Assembly (NCBI GenBank): GCA_003667245.1
Contig: RCNN01000008.1
Span: 1 to 64,000, forward strand
Source of the DNA: Heterostelium multicystogenum
Lineage: Eukaryota; Evosea; Eumycetozoa; Acytosteliales; Acytosteliaceae
Direction: 5' to 3'
Length of the DNA: 64,000 bases
The notes below the pieces were generated by a model that saw only the letters and a list, made by a program, of their open reading frames with translations, did no database searches and was not told where the DNA came from. Positions 51,366-62,923 of the stretch are shown piece after piece. The position numbers and the translations under genes are program-made. The stretch's first letter is position 1, and the number at the start of each line of letters is the position of its first letter.

Positions 51366-54072
51366 TTTTTATAAGAATATATATATAGTGTACAGATAGT
51401 GATTAATTATTTAATAATATATAATAATATACAATAAGTTATAAATATTTTAGTTAATGGTGCAGAGTGGAATGCTGATCAGTTTATAAACTATTTAAAA
51501 GGGACCTGCAGGATGTCTTCGGATCACTCAGATTGGAAACTAGCTCTGAAAAAACAACAAATTAAATTAAATTCAAAAATCAATTAATTATTCCATATTT
51601 TCAAACAAAAATTATTTTAAAATTTAGTTTGATTGTTTGGTTTCTTCTGTTTTTTTTTTATGATAAAATCATTTCACACAAAAAAAAGATTCAAAATATG
51701 AAAAATCATGTCACTCTCTATGATTGATGAACCCCACTAGAGTAAACCTCTGAATTTTCAAGTACTTTAAAATAGGTTTGAAATAAGCACGAACAGTTCT
51801 ATTATAAGAAAATACTTTATTGATTTGGATTTAATGATTGATTCGATAAATGTCTTTTGCTAAAACAGGAGAGTATGGTGTTGAATGTTGTTTTCATCTA
51901 TCTTGTAGGTGGTACACCTTGTCTTAAGATAAACAATTAAAGCCTTTACCCATTAAACGTACGACCACCAGAATAGACCAGCTAACACACTCTGCACAAA
52001 CACAACCAAAACATTAAGACTAAGATTTACCAGTCACAAAAAAAACAACAAGTTTATTTTAAATATTTACTTTTCCCTTGCTGATTTTATTGAGTTTTAA
52101 AAGTAATTTTGATCATTGCAATCCTTAACTGAATGTGTGATGGATTGTCAACTTTAATTAATTAATTAATGTGCGAATCTCCTGATGAGTTTGACAGATT
52201 CATTCTAATTAAGGTTTAGGTAGGTCACCTCTATTGTATTTTATTTGAATTTGTGACAATCATCTCGAATAAATCGTCATCACCCATCAAATCAACATCA
52301 ACCATTAAATGAAAACGAAGTAGTTATTTTTTAGTGGGGAGAGATAATAGTAGTGATGTTCGTTATAAATAAATAATCATAATTTTAGAATCCAATCCAA
52401 AGGTTATCAATTTGATGACATTAGTGTCATTTCACAAATGTCAAATGAAGTGACACAATTGTTCAATATCAAATTAATTTATCAAGAGTTTCAATGGTTT
52501 CTAACAGGTCGTGACAGTTTCACGGGTTTGGATTGTCAAGATACAAAAAAAACAGGTGGTGGGGACATAGAATTAAACCATAAAGTTTAAAAAAGAGATC
52601 AGAGTCGAGATTATTTTATTTGTAGTGTACTTTTAAATGTTTAAACAGTAAGTTAAGGTTAGCTATCATAAAAGTGTTCATTTTATATCCAAAAAATAAA
52701 AGTAAAAAACAACCAATGTTTTCCCATAATCAGCACAGGTTTCGTTTTTAATAATCAGAGGATTTTTCAGATTGATAAAATTTATGTTCGTGTTTGGTTC
52801 ATTATGTTGTACACATTTTTCTTTGATGATTAAGGTGTCTTTCGAATCAAATTAAGATAAATTCATATGCCCTGCCTACGAAGAGTCATATTACTTTAAT
52901 TAATTTGACCCTTACCTTTCAACGGGTACACTACGACAAATAAACAAAAAAAAAAAAACTATTATATTATTAGAAAACCTAATCTTTTGTTCACATTAAT
53001 CTCCTCATCATCATGATAATAGTATCGATTTAAAAAAAACGAGAGAGGAAGTTTGTTTTACATAAAATAATACATATATCATTTGATTCTTTGTGACAAC
53101 TTAATATCAATGGAGGACTCTATGAAGGATATAATAAGACAGAGTTCAAAAATTTGAATAAAAGACACCATATAGCTCTGGAGTTGGTATTCCTCAAATA
53201 TTAATATCTTCAATCCATTTGGTAATGTATACACCTTATAATAATATTGGACACTTTCTAAACCTAATATGATACCATCATGTTTTTGTCTCAAATGCTG
53301 AAGCTTTGCAAAGTTTCAAGAACCATACTAAATGTCGATTCATCTTGTATTCAAAGAATTATGAGCCACAAGTTAAAGAATCATATCATTAACTTAAAAG
53401 AACAAATCCAATTGATTGACTATAGGATCTTCATTACTTCCGAGTTTAGTTGTTCCATCCTCAGCTATAGTATTGATTCAAACTTTATATTTGCTTCTAA
53501 GTTATTTGAAGTTTGCTTTTAAATGTATGGTTACGACTATCTGTACAAACAGAAATTCCTACAGTTCCTATCAAGGAAAGTTACATTTGCGAAGATACTT
53601 TCACCAAATGGTTTTTGACGAGCACCTAAGATTTTTTGGTATCTAACTTGACATTTTTCATCCGATTCTAACTAAATTCCATTTTCTTATGAATGCAACT
53701 AATATGGGAGTAATGCTCTTTAGACAAAAAGATGTCAAATTCCAAACCATCTTTGAATGATCGAAAAGAATCATCAAAAGAAAAGTTTATTTGAATGAAA
53801 AATCTCACATGTGACAAAATAGGCGATAACTGATTCCTGAAACAACCTTTGGTACCGTCTTTTTAGGAGGAAACACATTTCGTTTTTGTTTTTACGAAAA
53901 ATAACCAAGATTTTTTCAGCAATATCTTGATCAATCGAATGCTAAAATTATCATTAATTTTTATTTTAATTTTAATTTTGGTTGTTTGATTCCGACCTAG
54001 TAGATTCTATAAAGTCAAGATAGCGTGTCGCATCTTTTGATTCTTCAGAAATCAGAAACCAAAATAAAAAAC
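51366..54072. other. 2.7-kb spacer
   Basis: No complete gene. A+T-rich with poly(A)/poly(T) runs. On the minus strand at 53079-53294 a short frame reads YKVYTLPNGLKILIFEEYQL, which vaguely resembles one FNIP repeat of dictyostelid proteins, but it is alone and flanked by stops. Overlapping plus-strand frames at 53280-53646 show no family. It probably contains the promoters of the four-span protein (left) and the ComC-like gene (right). Confidence 0.35.
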
Positions 54073-57000
54073 ATGGAAATAATAATTGATAATAGAATAA
54101 TATTATTTGTATTATTATTCGTATCGATTTCAGCGGTACCTTCGGAGGCTCAATATATTTGGTATTGGTCATATCCTTATGGAACTTCAAGTTGTGGTGG
54201 ATCTCCAAATTTGGTAGCCTCTTATGCCAACAACATATGCTATTTGAATGAGGTTGGAACTGGTTTTAAATTTCAAATTACTGGGAACACTTTTGTAGAA
54301 TATACATACACCGATGCGCAATGTACTGTTTTAGGTTCTACAGGACCTACACAAAATTCAGGTTATTGTGAGATTGGTATAAAAAAATACACTGTTGAAC
54401 CCAATTATGTTGTTCCATCAGTTGGATTTGTAAGTAGATGTTAAATAAAACTATCAATAACTAAAACTAATTTTATTATAAAAGATTTATTATGAAAGAT
54501 ATAGGTTCGTAGAAGTATATGTATTTATTAAATTTAAATATTAATTGATGTACAATTAAAATTGTAGAGGTGGATTTGCTTGTACAAATAATAATAATCT
54601 TAGAGTTGTCATGAAACCAAATGTTTGCAGTTATCCCGATCATCCTAGACCTTATTTCGAATATGGTCTATCGATAGATCTTTCATCTATAAATCTTGGT
54701 TATTCTCAAGATTTTACAGGCCAGTGTGCAGGACGAAGCAGCAATGTATATACTACCACATGCCAAGCAAGTAGTCTTTATTTAATGAATGCTTTCAGTG
54801 CTACAGTCATTCAATTTGTTTTTGGAGCTCCTACCATTAATAATTACGATTCACTTACAATCTCAGTAAGCACCAATTGGATAGATGTTTTCCAATGACA
54901 ATTGAATACTATAATGGAGCTTCCTATTCTGTTTCTACTTGTACTTCTATTTCAAACGGTCAATCTTGTCAAGTCACAGGTATTCCAAGAGGAATTATCA
55001 CCAATATAAGAGCTACTTTAAATGGTGTAGCCCCATTTACAGGTGGTACTATATCTGGTACTTCTAGTAATATTCAAATGCCAAAAAGTAAGATCAACTC
55101 TTCTTTCTATTTAAATAAGCAATATATTTACATTTTATTTATAGCTGACCAAATGAATCCAATCAATCTAATTTCCAAAACAACAAGGGCTATTTCAATA
55201 AGCTATAGTTCAACGCAATATGTATATGGTATCACTTCCTATGTTGTTAAATCAAATGGTGTAATTGTTTCCGGATGCGCTGTAAGCTCATGTACAATTT
55301 CAAATCTAACTCCAGGTAAATATTTATCAAAATTAAATAGTGGATATAAAAGCTAAGATATTTGATTATAGGACAAAATATAAGAATCTCAGTAAATTCT
55401 GTTAACTATGGAGAGAGCTCATTAGATGTAACTTTGGATGTAGCACCTTATCCAAAAGTTCTCCCAACATTGTCGGCAACAAACACTCAGAATTCTATAA
55501 CTGCAACTTTCTCATCAACTGGAGGTATACCCAGCCCACCAACAGTTTACCAGGTATTTCTCAATTCTGTAATTCAGTCATGTTATTCTTCTCCTTGTAT
55601 ATTTAATGGGTTAACTACACTCAATACTTATACATTGATGGTTAATGCTTTTAATGATGGAGCCGTTGTTTCAACTGATACATTGAGCATCAAGTTATGG
55701 GATTTAATGAGAACTCCAACAATTTCATCGACAATGGGAACAAAGTATGCCAATTTAACATTTTTGGCCGATGGAGGTAATCCAGCACTCACTACCTATT
55801 CAATTTTTGTTAATGGTTCCCCATTTCCATCATGCCAATCTATCCAAACAAATACATGCCAAGTACTTTCATTATCACCAAGCACTTTGTATTCATTCAA
55901 AGTTACTGCTTCAAATGATGGAACTGTTATTTCAAATAGTGTTGATAATAGTACATTTAGTGTGATCTCCGGAGGTGTTTTATCTTCTACAACAGTTACA
56001 ACCAAAGTAATTATTGTCACTTTTAATGTCACCGGTGGATCACCTGGTACTAGGTTTACAATTTCCAATAATGGTTCCAACGTTGTTGGGTGTGTTGATA
56101 TCACATCCAATACATGTACAATCAGTGGATTATCTCCATCGACATTGTATATCATAAACGTGACAGCCATCAATGAAGGAAATGTATTAAATTTCTCCAA
56201 AGATTTTAAGACTCTCAAGAGAATAAGTAAACCCACTTTGGAGTTAATTGGAATGCCAACTTCAATATTTGCGAGATATTCCTCAACAGATGGAGTATTA
56301 TTACCACCAACAATCTATGAAATTATTTTGAATGGAACAGTATATTCTCCTTGTACTGGTACAGGATCAGAATGTATTGTCCAAGGTTTAATCATAAAAT
56401 CAAATTATGTGGTTCAAATTAAAGCGACCAATGATGGAGATTCAATACTTTCTGACTCCCAAAATGTTACTCTTTGGGATATTATGAGCAAACCTGTTGT
56501 CACAGCCGAGATATTCACTAGATCAATTCAACTCTCCTATCAAGCTCCTGGTGGAGACCCTCTTAAAACAGTTTTTGTGGTGACAATGAATTCAACAGTA
56601 ATCAATAATGGTGGAGGAATCGAATGTTCCGAGTCTAAACCTGATGCAAGTGGATACTGTACAATCAAGAATCTTTTGCCAAACACAATCTATTCATTCA
56701 ATGTTTCTTCCGAGAACAATGGTAGACAATTGAGTTCAGGTTTGACTGTTAAGACCTACAAAGAAATAACTAATCTTCAGATAGGTAGCAATTTCATCAC
56801 AACTAAGCAGATATCACTGATATATTCTGTAGAAGATGGAATTCCAGGTCAAACATTTTTCAATATCTCAGCTAATGGACAACAAACCTCATGTTTATAT
56901 ACCAAAAACACTACTTGTTTGCTTGATGGTTTTAAACCCAGGAACAGTAAATTCAGTTTTTGTAGTTGCAATTAATGATGAGAGTATTTTAGGTGAATCA

Positions 57001-58620
57001 AAAGATTTTGTAACATATGATGAAATTAGTGTTCCATCAATAGAAGTTTCACAATCAATCCCTCAGTCATTTAAAATCAATTACTCAACAACCGATGGAG
57101 TTCCCCTTGGTACAAAATATAGTGTTTCTATAAACCAAACCTTTATTTGTAAGAATATCACATTGGAATATTGTATATTTTCGGATATAGACCTTGGATC
57201 ACTTTACAATATTTCAGTGGTTGCTTTAAATGATGGTGTGACAAAGATAGGATCGTTATTATATCAAACATTTGAAGCACCAACTGCTATAAATTTGACT
57301 TTGAATGCAACAAACATCATCGATTTTAGTTTCCTGGACGCCATCCGAAAATGGATTGCCAAACTCAACATTCTATACAACATCGCTCTCATTTAACTCT
57401 CAAAATTGGACAACTTTTTGTTCACTATCCAAAGAATTATCTTGCAATATTGCCAATTTAGCTTCAAACACAACATATATTGTTCAAGTTGTAGTACAAA
57501 AATTCATTCTATCAACCAGTTATAAACAATGGTTCAACAACAACTTTGATGATAAAACCCGATGATTCAAATTGTTTGAAAGATCAAACATCATCTATAT
57601 GTTCAAACAATGGTATTTGTGTTAATGGAACTTGTCAATGTCAACCAAGTTGGACAGGAATCTATTGCCAAATCAATGATTCGAACCCTCAGAATGGAAA
57701 TGAAACAGTTACACCAAACCCAGGGACCCCAGGTATTATTGTTGATAACAATGGAATCAAATACTCATTCCAACTGTTCATGCTCACCGAAATCACAGAT
57801 ATCGAATCCACTGTCAAGACATTGAACATCTCTGAATATCATTGGGAGAGTGTCTCAATTTTGGATCAAATTGTCACCCATCCAATCACCAAAGAAAACA
57901 TAACTTTGAATGAATGGAAATTCACTGCAAATTCAACAGTCTTGAAATATTCTGAATCAATGGAGATATCTTTTATTCAATATCGAGCACCAAAGCATAG
58001 TGAAAGTTTAAATACCCCATCTTTCCCAGTAAAGTTTGCCAACAAAGAATTCCCTATAAAGATAGGATCAACAAAGTTCACAATGAGAGTTGATAAGTGG
58101 CCATTCGAATCAAAGGTGAACAATCTTGTTTTTTCTGTTCGTGTGTCTAATCCAACTGGTATTAAAGATGAATGTGGTTATTTGATGAAGTCATTAGATG
58201 ACACCATTGTTAGTTCAAATTCCGACATCACCACATTCAACATTGGAGATGGATATGGAAAACTATATTGTTGGAACATTAGTCAACACTCTCCTTGTTG
58301 ACACTATTCCAATGTTTGCAAAGCACACCTATTCACAAAAAGAAGGATATGTTGAAATCAACACCATTATCCCCAATTTTGAAGAATTTGCAATCATAGA
58401 TCCAGATTTCGGTTTAATCTTGAACCCCAATAGAGAATCAGATCGTGGTTGTGCCTCATCTAGAAACAACAAATGGAGAATGATTGTAGGAATTGTTGTT
58501 GGTGTAGTTGTTGGTGCAGCTATCATCACTACAGTTTCATTACTTATTAGAAAGAAGAGAATTGCAAGAAAGTACAACGAAAAACTTCAAAACGTTGGAA
58601 ATAAGATGAGCCCCAGATAA
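54073..58620 (+). CDS. ComC-like cell-surface protein (Fn3-like repeats, EGF, membrane span), frameshifted
   Basis: Large type I surface protein of the dictyostelid ComC group, some members of which act in cell-cell signalling during development. The start at 54073 gives a signal peptide (IILFVLLFVSISAVPSEA). A Cys-containing N-terminal domain follows, then about eight beta-sandwich repeats of about 90 residues, each ending in a phrase such as LSPSTLYSFKVTASNDG (55060-57500). One EGF-like module lies near 57575-57670 (CSNNGICVNGTCQCQPSW). The conserved membrane-proximal domain starts IIVDNNGIKYSFQLF (57735) and includes MRVDKWPFESKVNNLVFSV. One span with GxxxG spacing (MIVGIVVGVVVGAAIITTVS) and a basic tail ending KMSPR close the protein at 58620. 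Introns lie about 54432-54569, 55089-55143 and 55315-55371. Frame changes occur near 54890, 56930, 57340, 57530 and 58285. Confidence 0.87.
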
Positions 58621-58736
58621 GTGATCTGCTGTTTATTATATATTAACAGATGGTATCAACTATTCAAGATATAATAAATTGATTTTATTTATTCAGTATG
58701 GAAATCAAATCTATTTGAGTTGATGATTCTTTTGGA

Positions 58737-60584
58737 TTAGGTTTTACAATAAATGGTATTAATTGATTGTAAAAGATTTAGTTTCGATGCTTCAGAATCG
58801 TCTTTGAAACGAGACGATACAAAGCCATCGGGTCTAACCAATAGCATACCACTTGGAGATATTCCATAGTCATTGGACCAATCGATGCCGGAATCATTAA
58901 AATCTTTGTGAGCTACCTTTATTTCCAGTGGGATGTTTGGCTCTTCATTGATAAGCTCCTCTGCTACATATTGCCATCTACTATCGCTTCCAACAAGTAG
59001 CAATGATTTCTGATAATTAATCAAATCTAATATTGATATTATTTCAGAGGTCTGAGAGTCTTCATTGATATCTTGAGAGTCTGGATTAGATTCAGATAGT
59101 TTTTTGAATCATATGATGTGGTAATCTGGTTCCTGGTCGTCCAGTCAATTCCAATGTTTTTTCATCTACTTGCTCTCCATCTGACTGCTGATTATTGATA
59201 GATTGTGATTTGGTATCCGTATCCAATTATCAAATAAGGCAGTACTTTGAATATCATTGCTGGGAGAGTGAAGATTGAATTACGAATCAAACCTCGTGAA
59301 TCATTGAAGTTACCAGCTATGCTTGATAGTCTGACAGCAATTGGTCTTCTCTCTTGTTGGTATGTGTCAAGCAGCGCGTTGCCTGCTTCTTCTCTCAATA
59401 CGGCAGCCAGTTTCCATACCAAGTTGTGTGCCTCAGCTATACCAGAGTTTGCCCCAAATCCGCCCCATGGTGGCATATTCTTTGCAGAGTCACCTACTAG
59501 AAATATACGATTGCATCTAAATTGTGTTTGCAACTCTTACTCTGGACCACCATGGAAGCGAGCCTTTTATTTTCAATATCATCTAGATTGATGATAGGTG
59601 ATTGGCCAATTGCAGAACGTATGCATTTAATGCATCTTTCACGAGGAAAGTCTGCAATAGTTTCATTCTCCTTCATTGCTACATGTAGAACCCAGAGATC
59701 TCTGTTATTGATTGATGCAAAAAGACCTTTTAGGTCGTCGTTTCTCCACCAAAACCATACTAAATTCTCTACCCTTGACTAAAGCAGTCATGTCACATCT
59801 AAAGTAAATATTCAGCTGCTGAGACAACAAGCCTTGACCTTCCATATCTATTCCCAAAAGATGTTCTTGTCGGACTGTTAGCACCATCGCATGCCAACAT
59901 ATATTTACATTTGATACTGAAGGTTTTGTTGCTATCTCCATTTAGGTTGTTCTTTGTTTTCAAAGTCACAGTTACTTCATTCTTGTCTTGAACAAATGAT
60001 ACACATTCTGTGTTAAAGTACGTCTTTATCTTAGGTGATGTGCTTGAGCTATGTTCTTTGCTAGCTCTAGCGAGTAACGCATTCAAAAGAACTGGTTCAG
60101 CGAGGTCTTGTGTACATCTCTGAAAAGTAAATGGACTTGCATGCTTGAGATACTTGATAGTTCGACGTGCGAAATTCATCAAACTGAACGATAGAATTAA
60201 CATGATCATTGAGAACCAAATTCCAGGTAGAATATTGAAGAGTAAATAGAATAGTCCAACAAGTAGCAATCCAATGCCTAGTGATCTAAGTTTTAAGGTA
60301 TGCGAGCTCATCACCTGAATCAAAGTACGACCAGAATAGATACCTTTTGATGCTGCAATAGAGGTTCCTACCTCGATGATCTCCTTTTCCAAGCCAAGTT
60401 CATGCCAAATTTCCATAGTTCTTGCATTGAATCCACGTGCACGTGGATGTATACAAGTAGTTGGGTGCTTTTCGACCAAAATACAATCGATACCTTGCTT
60501 CTGCAGCAGCAAAGCAGAGGTAAGGCCCACGATACCACCACCAACCACCAATACAGATGTCTCTATATCATCAGTTCCAGACAT
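58737..60584 (-). CDS. FAD-dependent aromatic-ring monooxygenase (PheA/TfdB type) with membrane-hairpin insert, frameshifted
   Basis: Flavin monooxygenase of the group that hydroxylates phenol-like substrates with NAD(P)H and oxygen. From ATG 60584: dinucleotide-binding GGGIVGL at residues 15-21, then LVEKHPTTCIHPRARGFNARTM reading as the usual second block; the DG motif ACDGANSPTRTSFG (about 59870); and the flavin-phosphate motif LVGDSAKNMPPWGGFGANSG near 59440-59500, where the usual His after GDA is Lys. The C-terminal thioredoxin-like domain ends ...MLLVRPDGFVSSRF (about 58800-58850). Residues about 103-138 form two hydrophobic segments around a Pro-Gly turn (LLVGLFYLLFNILPGIWFSM), absent from the soluble enzymes I know, so membrane attachment is likely. 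Frame changes lie near 59860, 59780, 59530, 59200 and 59050. Substrate unknown. Tail to tail with the ComC-like gene. Confidence 0.85.
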
Positions 60585-60909
60585 TCTGCATTAGATACAA
60601 GTAAATAAATATAACAAAGTGTACAAAAGGTTTCGGAAATCAACTAAACCATAGCTTTCTTAAATGGACCTAAAAGAACAGCATCAAGATTTGCAAACCA
60701 AGACTTGCTGAAGTGTTATTTTTACATTTTTAAAAAGGAAGTTACGTAATTGATGACTCAAAGATATTAAGTTCATAAGATTAAATAGTCTAAATTGTAA
60801 CCACATGGAAGTAAAGTATCTCGGAATTTGGTGTTCTCAGGTGACTTATTACACCTAAAAATGATATGTATTTATTATAATAATAGATAGTCATTGTTGG
60901 GTGCTGAGA

Positions 60910-61932
60910 TTAGATATCACCATACTGGTTGTCGGGTTGATTGTTGGCAAAAGTACAGCCAGTCGTGTAGATGTGAGCTTGTGAAAAATATGGCACCACC
61001 TTCGATGCTTGCTTTGTTGTTGGTAAAGGTAGAGTCATATGCATATACAGGGCCTGCTGCATAAACTGCACCACCTTCAATTGCGGAGCAGTACTCAAGC
61101 TTGGAGTTGACGATGGTAATGTTGCCGTAGGCGTAGAGTGCGCCACCGGAGCTAGCACAAGTACTCTTGGAGATGACAGAGTTGGTGAGCACCAGATTGC
61201 CCTCGGAAGAGAACGAGCCACCATATGTGTCGGTATAAGATTGAGTGACGGTAATCTCATTGAAATAGACTGTTGGTCTGATAAGCGATAGACTTTGGAT
61301 GGTTACTAAACCTCTACTTTTGAAGGGTTGACTACTGCCTGTACCAAAAGTGATTCCAGAGAAGACCAACTTCGTGGGAATTGTCAAATCGATTCCAATC
61401 CACTGTGACTAAAGGAGTGAATGGAAGTTAGCACAATGTTTAGAGTATTACTAATGATACCGAACATACATCTGCACAAATGATATTGGTATTGCTGCCA
61501 TAGAAATAATGTACTTTAGACTTTGGGAAATAGTTGACATCAATGGTATCTGGACAGTCATTGGAAGTACCTGATGCCAGGTTGACTACAGTGGTATTGA
61601 TATGTGGATGTTGGTGAACCTCTGAGGTTAGCCATTGGAGACACTGTGCAATGGTTGAATAAGAATTGAACTTTAAATCATTATTATTAATAGCGTGCAT
61701 CTTTAAAGTATGATCATGGTTATACACACTGGAGTGATTGGAATGTAGATGGAGATCCAAGTAGACCGCCTCCAATATTGCAAACTGCAGTATAATTATT
61801 GTTGTTATTATTTCCAAGGAGGCTATCTTTAGAGATAGTCACCAAATCATAGTCTTCGAAATATGCAAAAGCTAAACTAAAGTTTACAACGGAGACAAAC
61901 AACAATACAAACAAATAGGATTGATAATTCAT
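60910..61932 (-). CDS. Secreted right-handed beta-helix (Pmp-like) protein, frameshifted
   Basis: Start MNYQSYLFVLLFVSVVNFSL at 61932 is a signal peptide. A Cys/Asn-rich part follows (STIAQCLQWLTSEVHQHPHI), an intron (about 61410-61470), then a region with coils of about 21-24 residues ending in GGA: TDTYGGSFSSEGNLVL, ASSGGALYAYGNITIV, AIEGGAVYAAGPVYA, ASIEGGAIFF. This is the pattern of pectin-lyase-fold surface proteins such as Pmp/autotransporter-like repeats, which dictyostelids also encode. Frame changes lie near 61735 and 60965. The stop is 60910-60912 in the visible frame, but a further exon may exist about 60770-60850 (open frame reading NKSPENTKFRDTLLPCGYN) after an AG near 60856. Adhesion or matrix role inferred from fold and secretion only. 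Confidence 0.7.
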
Positions 61933-62219
61933 CTTTAAAGAGATATCTATTTGTTTGTTATTAGGATGATGTTTATATACAATTAGTTAAATAAATAGAT
62001 TCATATGAATATTGATGTTGATATCATCATCGTGGAATCCTTAAGCTTGAGAAGAGAAAAAACAAGATACCTAGCTAGGATATTAAAATTTTATTTAAAA
62101 TATCAAGATATATATATTTAAAGAATCACGTGATTCAAATTCGTATTGGAACTTAAGTGTCAGCTTTTTAAAAAGTCTGAAACAATATATACTCTCATGA
62201 ACTCAGGGATAAATCACAA

Positions 62220-62474
62220 ATGGATGGTAATGGTGAATATGGAAACAAAGTAAATATACAATACATTGTCGACAAATAACATTAATAATTAAAGGTTATT
62301 CCAGGTGAAGACTGTTACACATCATTTTATAATTCAAGGCTCAATTATGAACAGTTATTAAAAATATTACACAATAGAAATGATATCTTAGACTTATATG
62401 ATCGTTATTGTAATGATGGAGAAGATCATAAAACCGTGGCAGATTATCTCTCTAGAACACAGATATATATATAA
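62220..62474 (+). CDS. 69-residue protein of unknown function, two exons
   Basis: Exon 1 is 62220-62249 (MDGNGEYGNK), the intron 62250-62294 (GTAAAT...AAAG, 45 nt), exon 2 is 62295-62474. The join keeps phase 0 and the second exon is open for 59 codons to TAA 62472-62474. It reads like a folded, helical and acidic protein (NYEQLLKILHNRNDILDLYD, then HKTVADYLSR) rather than A+T-rich noise. No signal peptide or membrane span and no family I recognise. It could be a real small gene or the surviving 5' part of a longer one; there is no further open sequence downstream. Confidence 0.55.
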
Positions 62475-62923
62475 GGCTAGTATTAGTAGATGTTTTTGTT
62501 ACATAAAGGTCTGTAATGTAGACTAGGCTCTGGTAGTGTAAAAATAAACATGGTTAGAGGAAGAATAGTATAGACTTTTAGAAAAGATAGACAATGTCCA
62601 GACTTGGCTTTATTAGACATATATCCTGGGTATGGACATTGTTTATCTTTTAGGAAAGTCTCTACTATTCTTCCTTTAATACATAGATATTATTGGTTAA
62701 CTTTCTCAGTCTCATAATATTTAAACTATTAAACAATATATTTAATGTCAATTATTAGGTCCAACAACAATTTTGATTTCAATTGTCAACTATACAGTGT
62801 ATTCTTAATACCCCACAGTGGCAGCCAGTCAATGTACAAAGTTTTCTACATTGACTATTGTACTGCTAAGATGCAATATCCATAGAGCTAAGGCATTAAT
62901 AAATATATCATGGTACTATTACT
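62475..62923. other. Spacer with inverted repeat
   Basis: Contains the inverted repeat described separately (62559-62674). The rest is A+T-rich with a short unit CTACATTGACTATTGTACTG near 62845-62870. No coding frame. It holds the 3' flank of TTI1 on the minus strand. Confidence 0.4.
62559..62674. repeat. 42-bp inverted repeat with 32-nt loop
   Basis: The left arm 62559-62600 (begins GGAAGAATAGTATAGAC, ends GACAATGTCCA) and right arm 62633-62674 are reverse complements at 37 of 42 positions without gaps; the spacer 62601-62632 is 32 nt. Transcribed, it would fold into a long hairpin close to a small-RNA precursor in size. It could also be a miniature inverted-repeat element. No target duplication recognised. 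Confidence 0.8.
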
